From JAJDTR01 sp965220415 (GTDB taxonomy: Bacteria; Poribacteria; WGA-4E; JAJDTR01), in assembly GCA_965220415.1 (NCBI GenBank), contig OZ244829.1:806001-870000 (forward strand): a stretch of DNA of 64,000 nucleotides, written 5' to 3'. Of this stretch, positions 33,789 to 42,530 are shown piece after piece. The notes below the pieces were generated by a model, which saw only the letters and a list, made by a program, of their open reading frames with translations, did not search any database and was not told the DNA's origin. Position numbers and translations under genes: made by a program. Position 1 is the first letter of the stretch. The number at the start of each line of letters is the position of its first letter.

Positions 33789-35357
33789 TTATTCGGGTTT
33801 AGGGAAGAAGAGATCGAAGTGGTTGTAAACCGCCATATCCGGCGCTTCGACGCCGTAAGCCGTCGAGGTAATTCCAAGCTTCAGATTAGGAAATTGCTGA
33901 CGCAAGTAATCGGCAAAATCAAATACCCACTGATAGGTCAACCTGATTGATTCCTTACGACTAAAATGCTCGTGTCCACGTACCCCGCAACCCTTTACAA
34001 CATCATCGGGCATACCGATTATGGCACCGTCAAAGACGAGGAGATGTGCCTCTGTCTCTTCAAGCAAGGCGTGCACGGCACGTGAGAGAAAATTGCCGTA
34101 GCCACTCAAAACACAGTAAACAACTCTTTCCCCATTGGGCACACTTGAAGAGTTCACATCAATTACACCAGAGTCTTGGATAGTCTTATTCTCCGTAGCC
34201 AAGCTGCCGACACTTGTTATGGGTGACAACCGCCACGAATTCCGATTCAAGAACCGGACATCAACCTCAGCAATTGGCAAGCGAATCCCAAATTTTTTTC
34301 CTTCCTTCCGAGCCTGTTCTGCCAGTCGCTGCAGAGCCGATAGATTGTCTCCGTTCCAGTCATAATCCACGACGATGAAATCACCCGTTGGCATTTTTCC
34401 ATCCGACGGAATCTTTGTCCAAGTGATAGGCGGTGCCTGAGAAACTGCTTCTTCTGAGGATACTAGTCGTTGTCCAACAACGCGCTTGAGCGCTTCTGAA
34501 GCCGTAGAATAATCGCCTTCAAATAACATTGTCCAGATTTTCGGAGTCGATATTACTGCGTTAGGCGGCACACGAATCTCAAACCCATTGATGGCGGAGG
34601 TCGGACGCAGACCGACGTCGATCCCGGTATCACCGGGCGGAAGATTGTAGTATTTGAGTATTCCCGGAGCCTCATTCCCCACAATGACCCCGCCATTGTC
34701 TTCCGTACCATGCACAACGATGAATGGCTGTAAATCAACGGATGACTCCGGTCGATTTCCAACAACTCCGGGCTGAACTTTGCTATCGGCACGTAAGGAC
34801 AGGGATTCAATGATGATATCCTCGACAAAGAATGCCGAATCCGTTAGATTTTCAAAGGTAATCCACTTTCGGATTAGCGGCAGATTCGGATACACTTCGT
34901 AGTGAATTTTGACAGGACAGATAGGTTCTCCCGATCCCTCCACAAATTCGAGTTCAACAGTTAGACGTTTCGATTTTGAATCGTCCTGTCGAATCTCATG
35001 AGACTTGTACTTTAGTGCTTCAGTGTTCGCGGTGAATGCGATTTCACCAATTCGAAACTTGAATTCGTCGCACGGAACCGAAATATAGTCCTTTCCTGAC
35101 GGTTTGTGGTAGTAATGGTTTGTCTGCGGCGCGCTCCCATTTCCATCCAAACGGAGGCGACGTTCTATCAGGCTATTTCCCAAATACAACAACCCTCTCC
35201 CCGAGTCAACCCCGGCGTAGGTCACCATTCCGTTCCAAGGTTGAAGGAGTGAACGCAGATCTGCCATGGAATGCGGCGATGGCGGCTTAGCACACGCCAT
35301 GCTGCCCACGCACACCGCAATGCACAAGGCGTACCGCAGCGATGAAAAATTCTCCAT
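33789..35357 (-). CDS. Predicted lipoprotein with glycoside-hydrolase-like (possible GH36-type) features
   Basis: About 522 residues from the ATG at 35357. It begins with a lipoprotein signal (YALCIAVCVGSMAC, lipobox GSMAC), so it is likely anchored to a membrane facing the periplasm or surface. The first ~300 residues are beta-rich (LIERRLRLDGNGSAPQTNHY, KWITFENLTDSAFFVEDIII), like the N-terminal domain of alpha-galactosidase-type enzymes. A barrel-like part follows (FIVVDYDWNGDNLSALQRLA, LLVFDGAIIG). I cannot confirm the catalytic aspartates, and the chain ends soon after, so it may be truncated. A longer start at 35438 would hide the signal. It is just downstream of truA. Confidence 0.5.
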   Translation of the reverse strand: MENFSSLRYALCIAVCVGSMACAKPPSPHSMADLRSLLQPWNGMVTYAGVDSGRGLLYLGNSLIERRLRLDGNGSAPQTNHYYHKPSGKDYISVPCDEFKFRIGEIAFTANTEALKYKSHEIRQDDSKSKRLTVELEFVEGSGEPICPVKIHYEVYPNLPLIRKWITFENLTDSAFFVEDIIIESLSLRADSKVQPGVVGNRPESSVDLQPFIVVHGTEDNGGVIVGNEAPGILKYYNLPPGDTGIDVGLRPTSAINGFEIRVPPNAVISTPKIWTMLFEGDYSTASEALKRVVGQRLVSSEEAVSQAPPITWTKIPSDGKMPTGDFIVVDYDWNGDNLSALQRLAEQARKEGKKFGIRLPIAEVDVRFLNRNSWRLSPITSVGSLATENKTIQDSGVIDVNSSSVPNGERVVYCVLSGYGNFLSRAVHALLEETEAHLLVFDGAIIGMPDDVVKGCGVRGHEHFSRKESIRLTYQWVFDFADYLRQQFPNLKLGITSTAYGVEAPDMAVYNHFDLFFPKPE

Positions 35358-35443
35358 GTACACCGGGGAACCACCGTAGATGCTTTTCCCCGAGTCGTTC
35401 CCGAAATTTAACTGGGTATTTTTAGTTTTCATCACCAAGCTGG

Positions 35444-36178
35444 TCAGTACTTCACGGCGATTAGCGACAAACCGCGCGCAGGCGCGGAAGGACCGGCAGC
35501 GCTTCTATCCCGGGCGTCTAAAATCCGCTGGAGCCGATGAATTGGGTTCGAGGTCGCCTGCAATTTAAGTACTGTCCCAACGAGCGCTCGAACCATCCCT
35601 CGCAAAAACGCATCTGCCTCAATTTGAAAGTAAACCAAATCTTCATCGCGCCAGCAAGACGCATCCAAGACCGTACAAACTGGATTGATGCGCTCACTAC
35701 CGGTACGTTGAAACGAGGAGAAATCCCTTTCTCCACTCAGAGCGCTGCAGACATCATCAATTCGATCGGTATGGATTGGATGCGGGAAAAAGTAAGTGGA
35801 ACTGCCGAAAAATGCGGACGGAAATTCTCGATTGAGAATGGTATACCGGTAGGTTCGGCTTCGTGCACTGAAGCGGGCGTGAAAATCGGTTGGAACATCT
35901 TGGACATCAGTAATCACAACATCTTCAGGAAGTATTGAATTCAACGCTTTCCGGATGGAACCTGGGGACAAATCGGAATCAGAAAAAAAATTAGCTACCT
36001 GGCCTGCGGCGTGTACCCCAGTGTCTGTTCTGCCCGCGCCTATAATCTGAGTATGCGTTTTGGTCAGCGTCGCGAGCGCGTTTTGAATAGTTTCTTGGAT
36101 GGTAATGCCGTTGGGTTGAATCTGCCAGCCGTGATAATTTGTGCCATTGTATTCAATTGTCAGCTTGATGTTTCGCAT
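35444..36178 (-). CDS. truA: tRNA pseudouridine synthase A
   Basis: 244 residues, the usual length. It converts uridines 38-40 of the tRNA anticodon arm to pseudouridine. The N-terminus KLTIEYNGTNYHGWQIQP, the catalytic-aspartate segment IGAGRTDTGVHAAGQVANF, FHARFSARSRTYRYTI and the C-terminal QIEADAFLRGMVRALVGTVL are diagnostic. The ATG at 36178 starts directly at the conserved domain. The lipoprotein gene follows at close range on the same strand. Like queG and tgt further along, it belongs to tRNA modification. Confidence 0.93.
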   Translation of the reverse strand: MRNIKLTIEYNGTNYHGWQIQPNGITIQETIQNALATLTKTHTQIIGAGRTDTGVHAAGQVANFFSDSDLSPGSIRKALNSILPEDVVITDVQDVPTDFHARFSARSRTYRYTILNREFPSAFFGSSTYFFPHPIHTDRIDDVCSALSGERDFSSFQRTGSERINPVCTVLDASCWRDEDLVYFQIEADAFLRGMVRALVGTVLKLQATSNPIHRLQRILDARDRSAAGPSAPARGLSLIAVKY

Positions 36179-36381
36179 TGGCAATTAGCCGTTGACTGCG
36201 TGAGTTACCGTAGCGCTTCAAGTATGAATTATTATACACAACGAAATGATTAGATGTCATCAACAACCTTCTTGAAACTTTTCGCAATTCGGTGCTACAA
36301 TGTTCCGATTAAACCTAGTGGAACTTTGGCAACTACAGAAGGTAATCATCGTAATTATGCTGTCTACAAAGGCTTAACACA

Positions 36382-37248
36382 ATGAAAGAAGAAACAAACC
36401 ATGAATTTACTGAATTTTTTCTAACTGAGGACGAGATCTTCAACCTACAGTTTACAAATTTGCCGTCCAACCCCGAGGATAGTTTTGGTGACGACGAGTT
36501 TTACAGAGGTCTTGCGACTCGTCCCTTTTGGTATGTTGTCCATGAATTGAGTAGCGAAATGCTCCGTAAGGACAGCGCAAGACCCATCGAAGCCGCCAGG
36601 GTTCAAAATTTTTCTCGTTTCCAATCCATCCGACAACGGTATAATCAAGATGATTCAGAGTTGAGCAGGATCTTTCGGGAGTTAGAATCCGCTCCAGGGC
36701 CTTGGTTTAAGAGGCTTGTATCCATAGGCGAGACTTTTGAGAGAGAAAAGATAGACAGCGGCGACAATCTAGTCTTGGTTCGGAACTTGTCAATCACCGA
36801 AATTGGCGGGGAACTAAAGGAAGCCGCAGCGGAAAAGGATGAGTTGCTACCGTCCATTTACCATGTCGTAGACGGCAATCACCGGTTGCTTGTCTATGCC
36901 CTGCATATTTCGTATGCGCGCATGGAATACAATCCGGTTAAGGTCATTCACGCGACCTCGTGGCAACATTCTAATCATAAGGTTTTTTACAACAACGCAG
37001 GCGAAAAGTGGCGTGAATGGCCATCGCATGATTTAGATTGCAGTGGTGTGATTCATCATCCACGCAGAAAGGAACGGCGCCTAATTACAGACGAAAAGAA
37101 GAGACAACAATTTTTTGAAAAGATAGAACTGCCAGAGAAATATAGAAGAAGCAGCGCTTATTTTGTATCCGATCGGAGAGATTCAACGCAGAACGGTTAT
37201 GCTATGCGCCATGATAGCGCAAGTATTGTAGACAAGTGGTCGTCTTAA
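36382..37248 (+). CDS. Hypothetical protein with a ParB-like DGNHR motif
   Basis: 288 residues, not recognised as a named family. The most telling motif is VVDGNHRLLVYALHISYA near residues 164-181, resembling the G-x-H-R core of ParB/sulfiredoxin-like domains, which bind nucleotides or cleave DNA. The N-terminus is acidic (FTEFFLTEDEIFNLQF) and the C-terminus is charged. There is no signal peptide or membrane segment. It is flanked by repeats and is transcribed opposite to truA. An accessory gene is plausible; the function is open. Confidence 0.6.
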   Translation: MKEETNHEFTEFFLTEDEIFNLQFTNLPSNPEDSFGDDEFYRGLATRPFWYVVHELSSEMLRKDSARPIEAARVQNFSRFQSIRQRYNQDDSELSRIFRELESAPGPWFKRLVSIGETFEREKIDSGDNLVLVRNLSITEIGGELKEAAAEKDELLPSIYHVVDGNHRLLVYALHISYARMEYNPVKVIHATSWQHSNHKVFYNNAGEKWREWPSHDLDCSGVIHHPRRKERRLITDEKKRQQFFEKIELPEKYRRSSAYFVSDRRDSTQNGYAMRHDSASIVDKWSS

Positions 37249-37317
37249 ACTCACAGAACATATCGTGTTTGATAAGGTTCGCGCCAACAGACATGGTTAT
37301 CTTCCATTCCTTACTAT

Positions 37318-37800
37318 CAAGTAACACTCCACATTGCACTCCTCTGGAGTGCGGAGATTAGACGCATCGCGATTCTATTGACATTTCGATCCTCTGGATC
37401 GAGGAAAGAGACTCCGACTAAAACGTGTTGCTTGCTGAAAGACTTATTCCGACAGGGATAATGGCGTGCTCTCAAGTAACACTATCTAGCAATACACCAC
37501 ATGGCGCTCCGCTGGAGCGCGGAAATCTGGACATGTCGCCTTCTATTAACATTTCGATCCTCTGGATCGAGGAAAGGGACTCCGACCAGAAAGTGTTGCT
37601 TGCGGAAAGAATTATTCCGACAGGGATAATGGCGCGCTATCAAGTAACACTCGACATTGCACTCCTCTGGAGTGCAGACGCGGGGAAGAATCGTGTTCTA
37701 TTGACATCTCACTCCTCTGGAGTGAAACCATTCTACGAAGGAACGCTTATTCAAAACCTGTCATAGAGTGAAAAATGAGTGTTGCTTGCTGAAAGAATTA
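37318..37800 (+). repeat. Array of three ~165-bp hairpin units abutting the tgt stop codon
   Basis: Three successive CAAGTAACAC-bounded units. The first hairpins are CACTCC-TCT-GGAGTG, GCGCTCC-GCT-GGAGCGC and CACTCC-TCT-GGAGTG; the second hairpins are TCGATCC-TCT-GGATCGA (twice) and TCACTCC-TCT-GGAGTGA. Each unit has the tail GAATTATTCCGACAGGGATA or a truncated form. The last unit is cut off after GAAAGAATTA, four bases before the tgt stop. Between 37249 and 37803 there is no gene. Confidence 0.82.
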
Positions 37801-37803
37801 CTC

Positions 37804-38937
37804 TCAATCGGCACGATTAACTTGTCCGACTTTTATCAACGCTGAAATATCTTCTCGAATTCGATTGAAAGTTCCATCCAAAATCGACCTACGAACACCG
37901 CGCATTAAGCTCAAATAGAAGTGGAGGTTGTGGCGCGTAAGTAAGCAGTGTCCCAGAATCTCATTTTCACGATGTAAGTGACGAAGATAAGCTCGCGTGA
38001 AATTTTGACAGGTATAGCACACACAATTTGGGTCTAGGGGGGTGAAGTCGGTCTTGTGCTCCGTATTCCGAATGCGGACGGGACCTTGCGTGGTAAAAAG
38101 CCATCCATTTCGCGCGTTTCGTGTCGGCATCACACAATCAAACATGTCCACGCCGCAACTGACAGCATATACCAAATCTTCGGGCGTGCCGACTCCCATC
38201 AGATAACGAGGTTTGTTCTTTGGCAGCAGTCGTGCGGTGTAGGCGAGCGTCTCATACATGAGTTCCTTCTCTTCGCCCACACTCAATCCTCCGACAGCGT
38301 AGCCGGGGAATCCGATGTCTACCGTGGCTTCGATGCTCCTTTTTCGGAGATCTTGTTCCATGCCTCCTTGCACAATGCCAAATAGGAGTTGACCGGGATT
38401 GGCGTGTGCACCCTTGCAGCGCGCCGCCCAACGCACTGTCATCTCCATTGACTTTTCGAGGTATTCGTAGCTGTTAGGCAGCGATGGGCATTCATCGAAA
38501 GCCATGATTATGTCTGCCCCGAGTGCATTCTGGATTTCTATTGATCGTTCGGGGCTAATGAAGTGCTTCGCGCCGTCAATGTCTGACCGGAACTCAACCC
38601 CCTCCTCGCTTATCGTGCGTGATGGTCCCAAGCTAAACACTTGAAACCCGCCGCTGTCGGTCAAAATTGGCTTTCGCCACGCCATGAATCGATGCAGTCC
38701 ACCCGCCTGCTCGACAATTTGGTGTCCCGGACGAAGATAGAGGTGGTAGGTATTGCCGAGGATTATCTCGGCGCCAACCTCATCAAGGTCACTGGGAGTG
38801 CACGCTTTGACACTGCCACGCGTACCAACAGGCATGAAAATAGGGGTGTCGACGACGCCGTGCGCCGTGCATAATTGACCGGCTCTCGCACCTGTTTGAT
38901 TGTCTTCACAGATTAACCTAAATTCGCCGTTGGTCAT
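37804..38937 (-). CDS. tgt: tRNA-guanine transglycosylase
   Basis: 377 residues. It exchanges guanine-34 of GUN-anticodon tRNAs for the queuosine precursor preQ1. Catalytic and binding motifs: PVGTRGSVKACTP, GNTYHLYLRPG, LTDSGGFQVFSL with the substrate aspartate, GGLSVGEEKELM, and the nucleophile region CGVDMFDCVMPTRNARNG. The zinc ligands appear in CVCYTCQNFTRAYLRHL plus a downstream histidine. It is followed upstream on the same strand, after 72 bp, by queG, the last enzyme of the same pathway. The array of hairpin units lies directly at its 3' end. Confidence 0.95.
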   Translation of the reverse strand: MTNGEFRLICEDNQTGARAGQLCTAHGVVDTPIFMPVGTRGSVKACTPSDLDEVGAEIILGNTYHLYLRPGHQIVEQAGGLHRFMAWRKPILTDSGGFQVFSLGPSRTISEEGVEFRSDIDGAKHFISPERSIEIQNALGADIIMAFDECPSLPNSYEYLEKSMEMTVRWAARCKGAHANPGQLLFGIVQGGMEQDLRKRSIEATVDIGFPGYAVGGLSVGEEKELMYETLAYTARLLPKNKPRYLMGVGTPEDLVYAVSCGVDMFDCVMPTRNARNGWLFTTQGPVRIRNTEHKTDFTPLDPNCVCYTCQNFTRAYLRHLHRENEILGHCLLTRHNLHFYLSLMRGVRRSILDGTFNRIREDISALIKVGQVNRAD

Positions 38938-39009
38938 GTTCTATCAATCATGGCATCCAAAGTGTACACAGGCATTCCAATGCGTAAGTCGGTTCGCATC
39001 TACGATGCT

Positions 39010-40146
39010 TTATATTGATTCCTCCATCACACGTAACGCATCCTTGATCTCACCTATGACTTGGGCTTCGGTTTCCACGCGCAATCTCGTATCTAGGGCT
39101 TCTTTCGCCGATTTGCCGCCAATTATCCCCAGCGCCCATGCTGCGTGTCCTCTAACGAGCGCTTCATCATCATCCAGCGCGCGCTTCAGCGCCGGGACCG
39201 CCCGCCGATTTCCCCAATTCCCGAGGGCGACAGCGACGTTACGGAGGAATCCACGTCTTTTGGCACGCTTAATGGGACTATTCTTAAAGCATTTGCTAAA
39301 TTCGGCTTGCGTCATATTGATAAGGGAAAGCAGTTTTGGTGTGATGTTTTCTTCGCGAGGGTGAAATCCCGGCTCGGTTGCCGGCGTCGCCATGCTATTC
39401 CATGGACAGACTTCTTGACAGATATCACAGCCGAAGATTAGGTTGTCCATCTGTGGGCGAAGTTCTCTTGGAATACTATCCTTCAACTCGATGGTAAGGT
39501 AGGATATGCAGAGACGGGAATCAAGGACATTCGGGGCAACAATCGCATCCGTCGGACACGCTTCAATGCAAAGGGTGCACGTACCGCAACTTCCGCGCGG
39601 CAACTGCCAATCGTATTCCAATTCGACGCTTACTAGAATTTCAGCGAGAAAATACCATGAACCCGACTGCCAATTAATGAAGTTCGTGTTTTTGCCGATC
39701 CATCCGATTCCTGCCTTCTGGGCGTATTCACGTTCGATAATTGGTCCCGTGTCCACGTAGATCTTTTGCTTAAGTTTTTTACTACCAGTCTCATCAATGA
39801 ACGCTGCGAGTTTACGCAATTTGGCGCGAATAATCTCGTGGTAATCATCTCCCCAGGCGTACCGGGAGATTTGACCTCTTGAAGGATTTTCGACCAGTGC
39901 TTGAGCAGGATCAAGCGTATAATAATTGATTGCCAAACTGATGACCGACTTTGCTTCCGGCAGGCAATGGCGTGGATCGCGCTTCAACTGAAGATGTTTT
40001 TCAAGATACCCCATTTCCCCAGCGTATCCGTTTTCCAACCACTTCTCATAGAGTCGGATGGTTTGACTTTCCTCGGCAGGGGTAACGCCGATCAACTCGA
40101 ATCCCAATCTCTGTGCATGGGCTTTAATCTGCTCTGTCAGGGTCAT
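39010..40146 (-). CDS. queG: Epoxyqueuosine reductase
   Basis: 378 residues. This cobalamin-dependent enzyme reduces epoxyqueuosine to queuosine in tRNA. The N-terminal half has GFELIGVTPAEES and the substrate region YVDTGPIIEREYAQKAGIGW. Two [4Fe-4S] sites follow: CGTCTLCIEACPTDAI and FGCDICQEVCPWN. The C-terminal ~80 residues are HEAT-like (ALDDDEALVRGHAAWALGII), as in full-length QueG. The ATG at 40146 is preferred to the GTG one codon upstream. It is paired with tgt downstream; queuosine precursor genes (queCDEF) are not in the window. Confidence 0.93.
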   Translation of the reverse strand: MTLTEQIKAHAQRLGFELIGVTPAEESQTIRLYEKWLENGYAGEMGYLEKHLQLKRDPRHCLPEAKSVISLAINYYTLDPAQALVENPSRGQISRYAWGDDYHEIIRAKLRKLAAFIDETGSKKLKQKIYVDTGPIIEREYAQKAGIGWIGKNTNFINWQSGSWYFLAEILVSVELEYDWQLPRGSCGTCTLCIEACPTDAIVAPNVLDSRLCISYLTIELKDSIPRELRPQMDNLIFGCDICQEVCPWNSMATPATEPGFHPREENITPKLLSLINMTQAEFSKCFKNSPIKRAKRRGFLRNVAVALGNWGNRRAVPALKRALDDDEALVRGHAAWALGIIGGKSAKEALDTRLRVETEAQVIGEIKDALRVMEESI

Positions 40147-40343
40147 CACATCGGTGGGTGTCGTGTATCAGTAGGGCGTCCAACCCAGGGGGCGGGTAGA
40201 CCCTTGTGAGAATTCTATCGCGCAAATACCTCATCGCACTCCTTGTCCAGTCGTTTCATCTTTCCTTATTCAGTCACTTGATCGCTATTCGCTCATTTAA
40301 TCCTTCGTTATTCACACGGTTAATCTGTTAGATTGTGAAATGC

Positions 40344-40475
40344 GCAAACTAAATGAAGTTTAAAAAAACAATCCGGTAATTTCTTGGCGAAGTCCGGTGC
40401 GGTTAGAAACCGCACCTACCGGGACTGGGGAAAATTGGAATTACCGATTTAAAAATTTAACTTCATACAGTTTGC
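40344..40475. mobile_element. Possible MITE-like inverted-repeat element, 132 bp, single copy
   Basis: Left arm GCAAACTAAATGAAGTT (40344-40360) is nearly complementary to the right arm AACTTCATACAGTTTGC (40459-40475), with three mismatches. The interior includes GGTGCGGTTAGAAACCGCACC, a strong hairpin, whose relative occurs near 20046. No target duplication is evident and no second copy is in the window, so mobility is unproven. The rest of 40150-40624 holds degraded GATC micro-repeats near 40210-40320. Confidence 0.5.
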
Positions 40476-40624
40476 ACTACAGGAATAGATCCGATTTTGT
40501 AGGTATCTACATATATCATCATCGTCCATTAACATACAATCATAATATTTGTAAATGTGAATGTTGATGACTATTATCGACGTATCATCGATTTTTGTTG
40601 TTCTGCAGCATTGCTTTGGAGTGT

Positions 40625-41419
40625 CTACCGTTTGCCATTTGACGGGATTCCGGGCCAGTCCTCCCACATGTCTTCACAAGGCGGCTCGTTCATTGTACTT
40701 TCAATATTCTTTTTCACATAATCGCCCAACACCGCCTTACGGATTCCTTTTGACCGGTTGGTGCCTGCAGAATGCGCCAATCGGTGATGCCAAAAGACAA
40801 CATCGCCGGCTCGTCCATGGCAATCGATCGGAGTTCTGTGCTTGAAGTATTCGAGGCTTTTCGTGTATTTTTCTGTATTGTCTCTCAGATGCCGCCTCTG
40901 ATTACTGAAATAGAAAACACGGTGGCTTCTGGGCCAAACCGTAAAGCCTCCCCCATTTGGCGCGACATCATCAATATATCCCACAACGCCCAGGTGAAAT
41001 GCGTGAGCGTCGACATGACAACCAAGGGGTTTTCTCGGGGAACTGCCTTCGGGAAGGCGGCAATAAATGCCCCGGACTCGGTCTGGTTTAACGACTTCGC
41101 CTTCACCTAGCATTTGCTCCACTATCTCCCAAATTGGGGGATGGGCAACCAGCATTCGTGCCATCCACTCTTCGCTGCCGATACTGCGGTACCACCACCC
41201 ATATCCTCCGCCATCATTCCCCTTTTCGCCCTTCTTTTGCCTGTATTCCTGAATTGGGCCAACCCATGTGTCGGGATTGTCACGGTCAATTTCAGGCGGC
41301 GCGTTTTCCCACAATCTCTCACGAGCCTGTGCTGTAAGATTTGCATCCATGATTCCGCGTTTTATGAGAAAACCTTCGTCTCTAAAAAACCTAATTTCGT
41401 CGGGCGTCAGTTTCGTCAT
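40625..41419 (-). CDS. Phytanoyl-CoA-dioxygenase-family (PhyH) protein
   Basis: 264 residues, Fe(II)/2-oxoglutarate-dependent oxygenase fold. It starts with the typical FFRDEGFLIKRGIMD segment. The iron triad is visible as H-x-D in GCHVDAHAFH and the distal histidine in WHHRLAHSAGTNRSK; the following arginine would hold 2-oxoglutarate. The family hydroxylates lipids, halogenates or modifies secondary metabolites, so the substrate is open. A GAGG-like site precedes the ATG at 41419. The next gene beyond the MITE-1 copy is a second PhyH-type gene, damaged, and only distantly similar. Confidence 0.88.
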   Translation of the reverse strand: MTKLTPDEIRFFRDEGFLIKRGIMDANLTAQARERLWENAPPEIDRDNPDTWVGPIQEYRQKKGEKGNDGGGYGWWYRSIGSEEWMARMLVAHPPIWEIVEQMLGEGEVVKPDRVRGIYCRLPEGSSPRKPLGCHVDAHAFHLGVVGYIDDVAPNGGGFTVWPRSHRVFYFSNQRRHLRDNTEKYTKSLEYFKHRTPIDCHGRAGDVVFWHHRLAHSAGTNRSKGIRKAVLGDYVKKNIESTMNEPPCEDMWEDWPGIPSNGKR

Positions 41420-41455
41420 AAGTTTGCCTCCTTACTTCTCGGGTTTCAAATTCTC

Positions 41456-41624
41456 GTAACTGTTTAGTCCATCGGTCTGGATTTGCCAATCCAGACCGAG
41501 CGGTCAGGGAACACGCCGAGTAGGGACGTACAATGCTAATTTCGACGAATAGAGGATTATATGCCCAGACCGGACGTGTGACGAATTGTAATACTACGAA
41601 CCAATCAATGCACCAAACAGTTAC
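41456..41624. mobile_element. MITE-1 copy, subtype B, 169 bp, overlapping the stop of the second PhyH gene
   Basis: Begins GTAACTGTTTAGTCC and ends CACCAAACAGTTAC. The flanks AAATTCTC (41448-41455) and AAGTTCTC (41625-41632) match at seven of eight bases. The interior matches the copy at 19738. The terminal GTAA, read on the minus strand at 41624-41621, supplies the TAA stop of the adjacent PhyH reading frame. Confidence 0.82.
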
Positions 41625-42418
41625 AAGTTCTCAATGCATTCACTACCTTCGTCGACCTCCGCTACATCAAGAATTACCTTACTCTCGAGGGAAAGCCTAG
41701 CAAGTGTCTCCCTCCGGAGCCACTTGCGCTGGTCTAGTTGTTGACGCTGATCGCGCCGACAGAAATAGGAATGCATCGCTCGCCGCGGAGCGTCTGTTTC
41801 GTTCTTCATACCGCCGTGCCAGAGGTGAGAATTAAACACCACAACGGTGCCAGCCTCTCCTATGAGTTGAACCTGATCCGGGTGGTCGGTTTTTGTACCG
41901 GACATCACGTCCGCCGCGGTTTTTCCGCAGCGATGCGATCCGGGTACAACGCGGGTGGCTCCGTTTTGCCGAGTAAAATCGGAAAGTAGCCAAATAGAGT
42001 TACATACAAAATAGTCGCCCGGTGCTACAGCTCCGCCCCAGTCGGCGTGCAACCCCTGTCGTCCATGCCCGGGTAAAGCGGCACGACTGTTCAACGAGGA
42101 AGATTTAAACTAATCGCCAAGAACGTGCCGAATTGCCGCCAAAAGCTGGGGTGATGTCACACATTTCTCAAAAATCGGATCTTTGTCAATCAAATTGCTC
42201 AGCCGAATTGTGCCTTGCTCTTGGTGTACCTCCTTTCCGGCATCTTCACCCTCAAGTTTCGCCAGTTCGTCAAGGCGGTGGACGAAGGCAGCGACTTCCT
42301 CCGATGTCATCAGGTTCTCAAGGCGCAAGTATCCGTCGTCGTCTAGTGCTCTTCTATCGCTCGTGCTCAGGGTGTGACCGTCAACACCGAGCCTTTCGAG
42401 TGCGGTTGTCATGTTCAT
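41621..42418 (-). pseudogene. PhyH-family dioxygenase interrupted by one in-frame TAG
   Basis: The N-terminal part (102 codons, DDGYLRLENLMTSEEVAAFV ... IRHVLGD) and the C-terminal part (FKSSSLNSRAALPGHG, LHADWGG, GATRVVPGSHRCGK, VVFNSHLWHGG) are in the same frame and together make a normal 265-codon PhyH protein. They are separated only by TAG at 42110-42112, where relatives usually have an acidic residue (G-D-E-F), so a single G-to-T change from GAG fits. Iron ligands HAD and the distal His are present. The 3' end is also altered, the stop codon lying in a MITE-1 terminus. Most likely a recent nonsense mutation; read-through or sequencing error is possible. Confidence 0.82.
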
Positions 42419-42530
42419 AGTGCGCAGTCGTGGGCGACCGGCGTCTCACCCACAGTCATTCATTGGTATATGCGCTATCCTGTCGCAGAGCCTAGACTCT
42501 ACATTGTCCAAGCCCCTCTCGGCACGTGGA

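Noticed and set aside
37425..37766. 113-codon open frame in the hairpin array (similar ones near 7883-8137, 11769-11987, 32731-33051)
   Set aside because: The frames track the repeat copies and have no start sites or family resemblance; they arise from the repeated GAAAGAATTATTCCGACAGG sequence.
37318..37800. CRISPR-like appearance of the repeated units
   Set aside because: Units are ~165 bp, imperfect and filled with their own hairpins; there are no short identical repeats with unique spacers, and no cas genes lie nearby.
40344..40475. Firm assignment of this inverted-repeat sequence as a transposable element
   Set aside because: Only one copy and no flanking duplication were seen; kept as a low-confidence feature.
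42110..42112. Pyrrolysine insertion at the TAG codon of the PhyH gene
   Set aside because: No pylT/pylS or PYL-element evidence is in the window, and relatives appear to have Glu; a nonsense mutation is simpler.
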